Assembly (NCBI GenBank): GCA_002633005.1
Contig: NMRA01000453.1
Coordinates: 146,935 to 182,784, forward strand
Length of the DNA stretch: 35,850 bases
Source of the DNA: Phoronis australis
Lineage: Eukaryota > Phoronida > Phoronidae
Reading direction: 5' to 3'
Part shown: positions 11,474 through 20,618 of the stretch, one piece after another
Position numbering within the stretch: position 1 is the stretch's first letter
How the letters are laid out: each line of letters begins with the position of its first letter
Position numbers and translations under genes: made by a program
The notes under the pieces: generated by a model
What the model was told of the DNA's origin: nothing
Databases searched by the model: none
The model's input: only the letters and a program-made list of their open reading frames with translations

Positions 11474-12378
11474 AGACAGTAATGCTGGATATTACCTTTC
11501 CACTCCATTAGCTCAGATCTACTTCAATACAAAGGGCTTGTTGAATAGGCATCGTAAAAGTTGTGTGGGGCTAAGGGAATCAGCAGTGACCAGTCTAAGC
11601 GAGAAATTCTCACATGGATACGTGGAATATTGTCGAGTAGGATATTACCTCATCTACGCCAGTCGAGGTACGTTTTTATCCCATACGCGTTGAATCTGTC
11701 GAGGGAAATACGGCCATGTAATAATGCTTTCCGCATTCACCTCCCGCACTACTTTAACAGTGTCCTCTGGCATGGAAAGTTTTAAAGGTAGGTCAATGTC
11801 GACTCTACGTCGTTAGCTGATTCGATTGTCAAACTTTCCAAATATATTTTAAAGTAGTACAACTACAGGAGAATTAATAACGCTCAACACGCAACCAGGT
11901 CTCAGAATTAATAACGCTCAACACGCAACCAGGTCTCATACGTAACATCTGGAACAAAACTTTTAATTATTATATGACATTTCTGTCTCAGTTTTCGATT
12001 GCTAAATATTATATCGTCAGCAACTCAGGCGCCAATTCCTTGGTAACTATTTTTAGGAAATGTTACAAGCTCAACACACAATTACCGTTTTTGTCTTTGT
12101 TATCTCTTTTCACTTAAATCGTTACATTTAAAACTGATTCTTTTACTGCTGAAAACTTGTGACCTAACGCGCAAGTTCATACATATAGGATGTGATCCGC
12201 CACCTGAACAGTCTGGGTGAAGTATTTAATAGTCTGCTGAAAAAATGAAAGAAACTTAAGAATTCGAAGCGTGTGTGTTAAATACATGCACAAAACGTAC
12301 CTACACTCCCTTTGTATTGAAGTAGATTTGAGCTAATGAAGTGGAACTGTAATAGCTAGCATTACTGTCTCAACAATG
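11466..12378. mobile_element. Putative foldback element, about 75-bp terminal inverted repeats
   Basis: The left arm 11466-11540 begins CATTGTTGAGACAGTAATGC; the right arm 12305-12378 ends with its complement. Both arms also share the complement-related stretch ATTAGCTCA(G/A)ATCTACTTCAATACAAAGGG. The total is about 913 bp with no protein-coding capacity. No clear target-site duplication was found (TAAG left, TAAA right), so the element status is inferred from the arms only. Confidence 0.6.
11870..11937 (+). repeat. Perfect 34-bp tandem duplication
   Basis: Two identical adjacent copies of a 34-bp unit begin AGAATTAATAACGCTC and end CAACCAGGTCTC. They lie inside the foldback segment and are probably a recent replication slip. 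Confidence 0.9.
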
Positions 12379-14107
12379 TAAATGCCAACATGAAGCACGA
12401 TATGTATTTTTGTAAACGAAACAGTCTTTCTGGGTTCCGCAACTCATTTTTCGTTTTATAAATAATATATGCTCCACAAAACTGAATTTGTGACTAAAAG
12501 TTGACGCTGAATGGGTTTTAAGATGAAATTCTCGGAATAAACTCCATACTATCAGTACTCTTTGCACCATAAGTTGTAACAACAAATAAATGCCCATTGG
12601 CGTTTACTCGGTATAATTTTCTGAATAAACGCTCATGGGCGTGTCATGGGGGGCTTATCTACGGAAAATTCCGTTATCCAGCGCAAAATAAACTTCCAAA
12701 AGTGTTAAATTATTTGTCTAATTAACCTCACTTGCTGAACCTCCAGACAGACCACCTTCCACAAAATCTTTCTGGGAACTGATTTACTGCGCCAAACTGG
12801 AATGTGATCACTCCTACACATTCTTGGGTAATTTATTTATTTATGAACTTGTGTAAGATCACATTTTAATCGCTTTAGGCTGTTTTCTAGGGAGTTCAAA
12901 ATCAAGTAAAATCAAGTCTAAAACCAAAGCCGCTAAGCAAGTGTCTGTGTTCTCTGGCTCTGTGGAGTGATTACGTAACACCTCACTGAACTAAATGTTA
13001 CTGTTCTGGGTATTCTAACCAGCTGTGCAGCGCCTACATCTACCCTATCGCCATCTATCGACAAGGCCTATTTCATCATGATGTTGTTGCGTCGGAAAAT
13101 AACTATTACATCAGTGCCACGAAGGATGGTTGCGTCACGATCACAACGGAGAGATCTACACTGAATTCGAATAACGTGACATTAATTATTAGAGGGTGAC
13201 AGTTGATAAGTAATTTGTGCTACACCGTGACACAAGGTAAGGTTCTGTTAGGATTGTAATTATGTGACAAAAAACAAGTTTTAGAACTTATATTAAGCGA
13301 AACCAGTTCTTATAAGGAAATAGTTCCACATAGTTGGTAGCTGACCGAAAACATTTCTTTGATTTCCGAAAATACACAACAGAGCACCAGTGAATTCATT
13401 CATGTGTTACTCGAAATTAATGTTCAGTGCTCGCGGGGTAAGGGGTGGAACATTGAATACATGTACTACACTAACTGTATCCATGATAGTCAATATATTC
13501 AAGCGGATATATACCAGCCTTCCATCACAAAATCAACTTTTAATTAAGTTTCTTGTCATTAACAATTTAAAAGTGCTTTCAATTTGTAGTTTAGAATCGA
13601 ATTGCTCCTGAAGATTATTCAAGAGCTTCGACAGATCTTACAGTTCGTTCCCCTGGTTGAGATCAAGTTAACAAATTGTCACGGCGTGTCATTTTATGCC
13701 GGGAGCAACTCCCAATGAGGAATGACAAAGCATCAATTCTTTAGAAACCTAGAAACCCTACTTGTCCGCAGTTTTAACTTTGACGAACCGTTTTAATGAA
13801 GAACAGCGTTAAATATATTTGCATTTTGTATTACAGTGTATGTATACCCTTCACTGAACGAGTATTTTACAACGATTACTAACATTGCTGTCTTTGCCGT
13901 TGCAGGCGTAAGAAGGCGTGCGTTCAGTAGACGCTAGGACCTACGCTAGTACCTAGCTAAAATCTAGTCAAAGTCACGTGTTCTTATTTAAAATACAAGG
14001 CAATATCTCACGTAATCTCGCGAAGTCTTGCTTTTTAGCGAGGTCCTAGCGTTACTGACCGGGAGGCAGGTTTTTCGTCCAAATCCGGAACCGGATCAGG
14101 AAACATC

Positions 14108-14539
14108 ATGAGCAGAGTTCTTGTGGATATTGGCGGAACGCGCTTCACCACCGCACGGCAAACATTACTCACGGTACCGAACACAAAACTGTCACGATTG
14201 GTTGCGGAAGATGGGAATACTGACAACAGGGAATTGTTCTTTGACAGAAATTCGGATGTCTTCACGTCGATTTTGGATTTCTATCGCACCGGATTTCTCC
14301 ATATGCCTTTGCACGTGTGTCCGGCAGCTTTTAAAGAAGAGTTGCGCTTTTGGGAAATTGATGAGAAATACATCGAATCCTGTTGCATTGTCCGTATCGA
14401 CGAGTTTAAAAAAAGTGAGCAAATCATTGACAAGTTCTCCTCATTTTCCTTTTCCTATCCAGAGCCAGTCAACTGCAGCCAGGCGCGGCTCAACCTGTGG
14501 AGATTTTTTGAGGACCCCACATTTTCTGCTGGGGCCAAG
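14108..14539 (+). CDS. Kv channel exon 1 (T1 domain)
   Basis: Encodes residues 1-144, the cytoplasmic T1 domain and linker up to S1 (ending FSAGAK). It starts at an ATG with A at -3 (ATCATGA) and ends CCAAG|GTAATT in phase 0. As I recall, vertebrate Kv2 and Kv3 genes are also split just before S1, which supports the join. Confidence 0.92.
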
Positions 14540-17500
14540 GTAATTTACGTACACTCTCGGTAACTCTGCAATTAACAGATTATTACTGAAACCTATAATA
14601 TCTCAATTAAATACACGAGTTGATCAGAAATTTCAAAAATTAATCCGTAACAGAACACTAAAAATCGATTAGGATAGGTTTATACCGTATATTATATGAG
14701 CATAAGTCTCTTTAATGCGCAGTCTTAAGGGAAATTTTAAATAGACTGATATTATGCTACCAGTTCCAGTGACGTAATCGGTGACATGAATGGAGGCACG
14801 AATAAAATGAAAAGTCGAACCAGATCATGTGACCTTCAGGTATCCCCCTCACTTGCAAGCTCACTTTGCCCGGTGTGTAATTTCAGACTTAGGCATGATA
14901 TCCGACACAGCACTCACGGCAGGTACACTGTAATTGTCACGAAAAAGCATGTGTTATCATGGTCAGGTTATCGGATTTTCTGAGCGGATTTGCCAATTTA
15001 GGAATGCAAGTTTTGTAGAATTATAGCGCCGAATCTTTCGAAAATGTTTGATATTTAGCCACTGGAGATTCAACCGATTGATTAGTCAAAGGCTGAAAAC
15101 ATCAAACGCTTTTTAAGAACAATCTTACGTTTACGCTTAAAACTAATTGAAAGTTAGGATTATTGTACAACTATTTCTGCACTCACTCGGCTACACGAGC
15201 AAGATAGGCATCCTGTCTTGAGGAAATGTCGAACTCGTCTCGCTCGGCAGTCCTGACCAGCGTTCGGTATCATCCAACGTGCTCCAGCTCATCACCTCTG
15301 TTTACATACACATAGGAGATTAGCCTTTGGCTTTTATCACGCGGGCACTTGTTATGCAGTGCCACCTCCATCGGGTCTTTTCGAAAAAACTGACAAGGTT
15401 TCACATCATTACAACACTTTTGCCATTTTAGAGCTCTCGTAAAGGCTAATAAATGCAACAAGTCTATCCTAAACAAACATGAACTCTCAAAATGTGTTTT
15501 TGGGCCGTAGAATTGTGTCCTTTTTAAAAGGTGCGGCGTGACTGTGCTTTCGTGTAAAAAACATGACAGCACGCGACACCACCGTGATATGTGGGTACAC
15601 CATAACATGCGCTTGCACTGAAGCAGCAAACTGGGCTTGATTTTGCCATTTTCACAGTTTGGAACTTCCCTACCCTCTGTTCCCTCCTGCTGATGATCTG
15701 AAGTTAGCGTTGACAGAAACTGGCAAGCCTATTGAGATATGGTATGCGACGAACCAAACTCATCTTGGTAATCAAATTCGTGTTATCGTACATGCCGGCA
15801 GCAGGCGTACAGTACGTTATCATCAAACACACTTTCAAATGTTGCTTCGGTAATATAACTATGATTACTTGGCCATCCTATTTCACTATCACAATGACGA
15901 GTGTCTATTATTTTGATTTAATTTTGCTTGCCCACTTCTTGTTACTCTGCGCGTGTAAGCGCAGAGTACTGTTGTTCCTGGGTTTTCTTCAATTTTATTC
16001 TTATTCTTATTCTTATTCTTCTTATTCTTCTTCCGACCAACTTTGAGGCTTAATAACTCCATATTGGTGCAGGTACAGTCTTTAAATTCAGCATATGAGT
16101 TTCGACAGTACATAAATTTTGATTTGTTATATAATCATATTCCATAATGCACCNGACGAACCAAACTCATCTTGGTAATCAAATTCGTGTTATCGTACAT
16201 GCCGGCAGCAGGCGTACAGTACGTTATCATCAAACACACTTTCAAATGTTGCTTCGGTAATGTAACTATGATTACTTTGGGCCATCCTATTTCACTATCA
16301 CAATGACGAGTGTCTATTATTTTGATTTAATTTTGCTTGCCCACTTCTTGTTACTCTGCGCGTGTAAGCGCAGAGTACTGTTGTTCCTGGGTTTTCTTCA
16401 ATTTTATTACTCTGCGCGTGTAAGCACATAGTACTGTCGTTCCTGGGTTTTCTTCAATTTTATTCTTATTCTTCTTATTCTTCTTGTTACTCTGCGCTTG
16501 CACGCGCAGAGTACTGTTGTTCCTGGGTTTTCTTCAATTTTATTCTTATTCTTATTCTTATTCTTCTTATTCTTCTTCCGACCAACTTTGAGGCTTAATA
16601 ACTCCATATTGGTGCAGGTACAGTCTTTAAATTCAGCATATGAGTTTCGACAGTACATAAATTTTGATTTGTTATATAATCATATTCCATAATGCACCGG
16701 AAGGGGTCATTTGGTGCAAAGGTCATCTAATTTTCAAAATGCTACTCCTTCTTTATTTTAAAAGCTATTCTTTTCAAATTCGGTACACAGGTACAAGTCA
16801 ATAAGGCAATTTAAAAAATACTTTTCTAATTGGGTTATCCAATCAGGTTAAACAGGTCAAAGGTCATTAGGTGCAAACTAAAATTTTGAGCTAGACACTT
16901 CAAATTCGCAGGTCTGATTTGGCACAGGTAATTCAATTTGGAATCCAAAGTCTCAGGTCCTTTAGTGCAAACATGGGATCAGTAGGTGCATTTTTCTTCT
17001 GAAAATTTGACCTTTTCATTCTCCAAGTATAGAGATGTGTCAACCGTTGACAACTGTGATTCTGAGCATTAAACACATTTTTCGTGGGCTTTGCAATAAT
17101 TCTCCTAAATATGCTTATAATGCACCGGAAAGGGTCAATTAGTGCAAAGGTCATCTAACGTTCAAAATGTGATATCTCGCGTTTTTCAAGGAATTTTTAT
17201 TCAATTTCAGCACACTGGTATAAGTCAACATGCCAACTGAACACCCTACTTTATTACGCAATAGGCGTAACCAATCAGAAAAAATAGGTCAAAGGTCATT
17301 GATTGCAAACTAAAATTTTGAGCTAGAGACTTCAATATTACATATCTGTTTACTAAATGCGATTGAGTTTGAATTCTAAATTTTCAGGTCATTTAGTGCA
17401 CCCATGGGGTCATTAGGTGCATTTTTCTTCTAAAAGTTTGACTAATTCATTCATCTTTAATTCTGAAGTGCTTAAAGTAAAACATCTGTGATTCTTAGCA

Positions 17501-18959
17501 TTAACCACACTTTAAGTCGAGTTAACAATTATTCCCTGATCAGGGTTCATAATGCACCGGAAGAGGTCAATTAGTGGAAAGGTCATTAAAATATTAACAT
17601 GTAATTTCTCCTACAATTTTAAAGAATTCCTTTTCATATTGGTAAACGGGTTGCTGTCAGTAACTTCCCAAAGCAATTCCAGTAATGCGCACGCGCAGAG
17701 TCCATTATTGTCACGCCGTGACAATAATCTTTCTAGTTTTTATTGTTATTCTGTAGTTGGAATAGAGTTCATACATGTAGCTGTTATTTTGGTTAGTAAA
17801 CCGCTTCATTCTTATTTCACCTTATTCTGAAATTGACACGAAGCTGCGGCCAATGTAGCTTTAAATATTATCTGTCGTGCGTGCATATCTCTCCTCTCAG
17901 TCTCGTACTACAGCTCATTTCTATCAGTTCCACAACATCTTCCAATAAATGGTGCATCTCTCCGTTACCATGGATATTTGCATGTACCAGACGTTTACCT
18001 ATCATCAGATAGTTAATGTGGATGATTTTGACACCAACTACTGATCGTGACGTTACTGTGGTAACGCTAACAACAACGATGCGTGATAATCAATAATTCC
18101 ATTGTCTTTTTATTTTCAGGTTCCAATGCTGATTAACTTGTTGGCGACGATCGTTTGTATCGTAACTACGGTATTAGAGAGCTCCGACGTCGTACGTCTG
18201 CCGGCTCCCGACGACAGCTACTTTTCGTCTGCGATTCACCTTCACAATGCAACATCCTTTGCAGGTCCAAAGCTACAACACAAATTGACCACTGTGGTTC
18301 ACCCGGGTATTTTTAAAGCCTACGCAACAGGACGTTTTTGCATTGCAGTTGACTGTTTAACGAGATTTCTTCTGTGCCCATTCAAAATAAGATTTTTGAA
18401 ATGTGTTTTTAATATTTTCGACATTACATTAATTTTAATTTTCGTTACTGTTATGGTAATGAACCAGCAATTAGAAGTAAATGCTATTAAATCAGAGACT
18501 TTTCAAATTTTGATCATGTTAACGGATGCAATAAATCGAACACTAATAAGTTTCCGACTCTTAAAATTTGGACGCCACCTTTCCGGTCTTCAAGTTCTGT
18601 TTCTGACCATTAAATCTAGCCTGTCTGTCATAGTTGTTCTTTTGTCGCTTATGGGAATGGCCACTGTGTTATTTGGTTCTCTTATATACATAACGGAAGT
18701 GAAAACTGAGGCATATTTCCCAAGTGCAGCTCACGGAATGTGGTGGGCTTTCATTACCATGACTACCGTTGGCTATGGAGATATGTACCCAGTGACCCCT
18801 GGTGGTTATATTGTAGGCACGCTTTGTGTAGTGAGCGGTTTATTGTTCACAGCGTTACCTATTGCTGTTTTAGGAAACAATTTTGATACTTACTGGCGAC
18901 ATTCTGGCTTATACAGACAGCGGAGAAATCGAAAGAGGAGCATGGGCGGCGCACCATAG
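14108..18959 (+). CDS. Voltage-gated potassium channel alpha subunit, Shab/Kv2-like, silent-type features
   Basis: Exons 14108-14539 and 18120-18959 join in phase 0 to give 423 aa. T1 tetramerisation domain (about 3-100) starts VLVDIGGTRF and carries the zinc motif H-x5-C-x20-C-C (H65, C71, C92, C93) of the Shab/Shaw/Shal classes; FTSILDFYRTG and YIESCC resemble Shab. S1 starts near 146; an N-glycosylation sequon (N187-A-T) sits in the S1-S2 loop. S2 has D222 at the usual Glu but I219 where the charge-transfer Phe is expected. S4 keeps R284, R290, K293 and R296 but has A281 and I287 at two gating-charge positions. The filter TVGYGD (360-365) is intact. S6 reads P-I-A (391-393) instead of P-x-P. 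The plasma-membrane role is inferred: probably a modulatory partner of Kv2-like subunits. The tail after S6 is very short. Confidence 0.92.
15748..16153 (+). repeat. Direct duplication around a single N, copy 1
   Basis: Runs from GACGAACCAAACTCATC to CATAATGCACC and repeats almost exactly after the N at 16154. It includes one hairpin unit ACTCTGCGC-GTGTAA-GCGCAGAGT followed by TACTGTTGTTCCTGGG and a CTTATT microsatellite. The minus strand of the microsatellite reads as a Lys/Asn-rich open frame, which is an artefact. Confidence 0.9.
16154..16154. other. Single ambiguous base at a duplication junction
   Basis: One N separates the end of one copy from the start of the next copy of the same sequence. 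This is typical of a forced join during assembly; the duplication may therefore be an artefact or two haplotypes placed in series. Confidence 0.85.
16155..16696 (+). repeat. Direct duplication around a single N, copy 2, with expanded hairpin unit
   Basis: Matches 15748-16153 but is about 135 bp longer. It holds three copies of the hairpin-plus-microsatellite unit (hairpins near 16353, 16408 and 16489) where copy 1 has one. The hairpins vary: the second is TACTCTGCGCGTGTAAGCAC, the third CTCTGCGC-TTGCAC-GCGCAGAG. Confidence 0.88.
16688..17690 (+). repeat. Tandem repeat, about 430-bp unit, 2.3 copies, with AGGTCA motifs
   Basis: Each unit begins (C/T)ATAATGCACCGGAAG or close to it: 16688, 17116 and 17548, giving periods of 428 and 432. 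Shared internal blocks include CAAACTAAAATTTTGAGCTA, GGTGCATTTTTCTTCT and TCTGTGATTCT (or CTGTGATTCT). The first two units each contain a perfect AGGTCA-A-AGGTCA (16854-16866 and 17286-17298), the form of a nuclear-receptor DR1 site. The third copy is cut off at about 17690, where GCGCACGCGCAGAGT of the hairpin family begins. Confidence 0.88.
17704..17736 (+). mobile_element. Hairpin followed by CTAG, possible Helitron-like 3' end
   Basis: ATTATTGTCAC and GTGACAATAAT form perfect 11-bp arms around GCC (17704-17728). Four bases later comes CTAG followed by T. Hairpin-then-CTRR-T is the 3' signature of Helitrons, and internal tandem repeats of hundreds of bp are common in non-autonomous relatives. 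No 5' TC end or Rep/helicase frame is visible, so the assignment is tentative. Confidence 0.35.
18120..18959 (+). CDS. Kv channel exon 2 (S1-S6, pore)
   Basis: Encodes residues 145-423: S1, glycosylated S1-S2 loop, S2, S3 (Asp245 conserved), S4, S4-S5 linker, pore helix, filter TVGYGD and S6. The last residues (from about Met419) and the TAG stop fall inside the foldback element at 18941-19088. An AATAAA at 19141-19146 is a candidate polyadenylation signal, about 180 nt after the stop. Confidence 0.93.
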   Translation, partial: VPMLINLLATIVCIVTTVLESSDVVRLPAPDDSYFSSAIHLHNATSFAGPKLQHKLTTVVHPGIFKAYATGRFCIAVDCLTRFLLCPFKIRFLKCVFNIFDITLILIFVTVMVMNQQLEVNAIKSETFQILIMLTDAINRTLISFRLLKFGRHLSGLQVLFLTIKSSLSVIVVLLSLMGMATVLFGSLIYITEVKTEAYFPSAAHGMWWAFITMTTVGYGDMYPVTPGGYIVGTLCVVSGLLFTALPIAVLGNNFDTYWRHSGLYRQRRNRKRSMGGAP

Positions 18960-19088
18960 GGGGCTGGAGAGAGGGCTGTAGCCCCCTACTTTTTTTCAGT
19001 GCTACGTTGCACATGGTCTATAGGCGGTACACCGAAGGGGGGCTGGGGGGGGGCTACCCCCACTTTTTTCAGTTCTGCGCCGCCCATG
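18941..19088. mobile_element. Foldback element covering the Kv stop codon
   Basis: Perfect 13-bp inverted ends: CATGGGCGGCGCA at 18941-18953 and its complement at 19076-19088. The interior is an imperfect tandem pair of about 75 bp, each half having a G-rich block, a C-rich block able to pair with it (GGGCTGTAGCCC in the first) and TTTTTTCAGT. The length is 148 bp. No convincing target-site duplication is seen. The Kv reading frame enters it and ends within it. Confidence 0.75.
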
Positions 19089-19140
19089 TGGAGTACTGTA
19101 AAGCCAGCACAAAGTGACTTTTGTCAGTAACCGAACAGCA

Positions 19141-19146
19141 AATAAA
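19141..19146 (+). terminator. Candidate polyadenylation signal of the Kv gene
   Basis: AATAAA about 180 nt after the Kv stop codon, just beyond the foldback element. It is the nearest canonical hexamer downstream. Confidence 0.5.
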
Positions 19147-19199
19147 AAGACAATCTGTCATTGCCGAAGTCTATGTTCACCAACAACCATTTAGCTTTT

Positions 19200-19510
19200 T
19201 AAGCTATTCCATTTTATTTTATTACACCATGAGCTTGTCGTGAATTGGCAATAACGACATATTTATCCGACGTTTCGGTTTATTACTTCACACCATTCTC
19301 AAGGAAACAGTTCACATACTCAAGCAGGCGATACAGGTGCAGAACAGACTGTACAGGTACACGTCAAAATGCAATGTAACGGGGAGAGACCAGTAATAAA
19401 AACAGTTGGAGCTCAAATGAACCAATGTTTCTATTGAGATAGCGCTCAGCATGGTTCAACCGTTCTGGTCTCTCCCCCTCTTTATTACATTCCGTTCGTA
19501 TCCTCGGAAC
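19200..19510 (-). mobile_element. Penelope-like retroelement relic (putative)
   Basis: On the minus strand, 19310 down to 19266 reads CTTGAGAATGG, then ACCGAAACGTCGGA. This resembles the CTGATGA...CCGAAACGTCGGAC pattern of hammerhead-ribozyme-bearing ends of Penelope-like elements, with the CUGAUGA core decayed. Next to it, GGGGAGAGACCAG (19381-19393) is inverted perfectly at 19465-19477. No reverse transcriptase is present. The assignment rests on remembered motif similarity. Confidence 0.4.
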
Positions 19511-19980
19511 AAAGTATTTAAAAGTGCACTTGTATGTATGTGGGTGTATTTGTGTATGTAAACACTTAATTTTTTGCATATGCATGTTTATATCGAGGTA
19601 TATGGCATTACTGTTTAATGATTCCGCAATGTTTACCTGTTGCCCAGATGTAATATTAATTCAATTTCTGGGCAGTTAAATCATCTTTAATTGCTGTATG
19701 TAAAATTTGATAACAAAAGTTCAATTTCCAATGTCCTCTCATACGTATTTTGTTGTTATGTATGTTTATCAAATAAAATGTAAACGGAATAGCAGTTTTT
19801 GAGTCTACGCGTTGAATCAGATGTGATTTCGTCATTCATTCAACCATTGGTTAATTCATTCAGTCATTCGTTTACTTTTTCTTTATTACATTGCTAAACC
19901 TTTATTCAGTAAATGTGAAGTAGGAGTGTCAGAGCAAACTCCAGACCTAAGAAACCTAGAGTACTCTTTCCAAATCAGTC

Positions 19981-20270
19981 TTGCTGTATTCCTTAGTGTG
20001 ATAGAAATCCATTTCCGTTACCAACTCAAATCACAGACAATCCGTACATGAGCCATTTTCGACTACAGTTTTAGTGATAGCCAACCCCATTAAACTCTGA
20101 GGCGTTTTCTTCAATCGCCAATGGCTTCAATGCTGTAGTTGGTAAAGGAAACAGTCCTATCCCGCTAATCAATGCTACTTGACGAGAGCGGTTTCTTGAG
20201 AGTTAACGCCTAATGCGACTTTCAATTTTTTATCCAGCTAAACTGGGTGAAGTACGGCTTTAAGATATAT
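19981..20270 (+). repeat. Dispersed repeat family, copy A
   Basis: Shares ordered blocks with 31170-31425 (same strand) and with 24305-24500 (opposite strand): CA(A/G)(T)CCGTACATG-like, a TTTTCGA-type block, GCCAACC, GCGTTTTCTTCAATCG and, further on, CCAGCTAAAC. Copies are quite diverged. No function is evident. Confidence 0.65.
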
Positions 20271-20618
20271 CCCATTACTTGGAAACACCCTACCTTTGTA
20301 CTGTCAACGGTGTGAAGCAGTAACATGATAAATTTCCATCTAAAAACATTACATCCTTTGCAGTTAACTCGATGCCTTTACTTCTCAACTATTTCCGGGT
20401 ACGATTCATGCAAGCAATCAACTTTTAATTACCACCTAAATGCAACTGCATTGGGTTTTACATTAGTTTCCCTTATATCTGATGACGTCAACAATGGAAA
20501 ACGTAAGGCTATTATGGAAAAAGTGGAAAGATGACGACGAGATTATAATTTCAAAATGTAAGTTAACCCTTATGAATCGATAAATTCGCGTTAGGCAAAG
20601 AAAGGTTGAGATAAGGCT

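Larger units (their letters stand above)
8794..14107. other. Intergenic region without a recognised gene
   Basis: I see no protein family, splice-consistent exon set or RNA gene in this 5.3 kb. Structured DNA is limited to a direct duplication (10810-11005 and 11266-11473), an inverted-repeat-bounded segment (11466-12378) and a 34-bp tandem pair (11870-11937), annotated separately. The dehydrogenase 3' UTR occupies the left end and the Kv promoter the right end; neither shows a clear TATA box. Confidence 0.5.
14540..18119 (+). other. Kv channel intron
   Basis: A 3580-nt intron ending TTTTTATTTTCAG. The first kilobase is unremarkable. From 15748 to about 17736 it is filled with the hairpin-bearing duplication, CTTATT microsatellites and the ~430-bp tandem repeats. 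The last 360 bp show nothing. Confidence 0.88.
18960..20618. other. Kv 3' flank and CK1 upstream region
   Basis: Holds the foldback element, the Kv polyadenylation signal, the Penelope-like relic and dispersed repeat copy A. No other gene is seen. A clear TATA box for the downstream kinase was not found. Confidence 0.5.

Noticed and set aside
15889-16113. Lys/Asn-rich open frame on the minus strand (and its twin at 16407-16658)
   Set aside because: It is the translation of the CTTATT/CTTCTT microsatellite and hairpin unit in the Kv intron; low complexity, repeat-derived.
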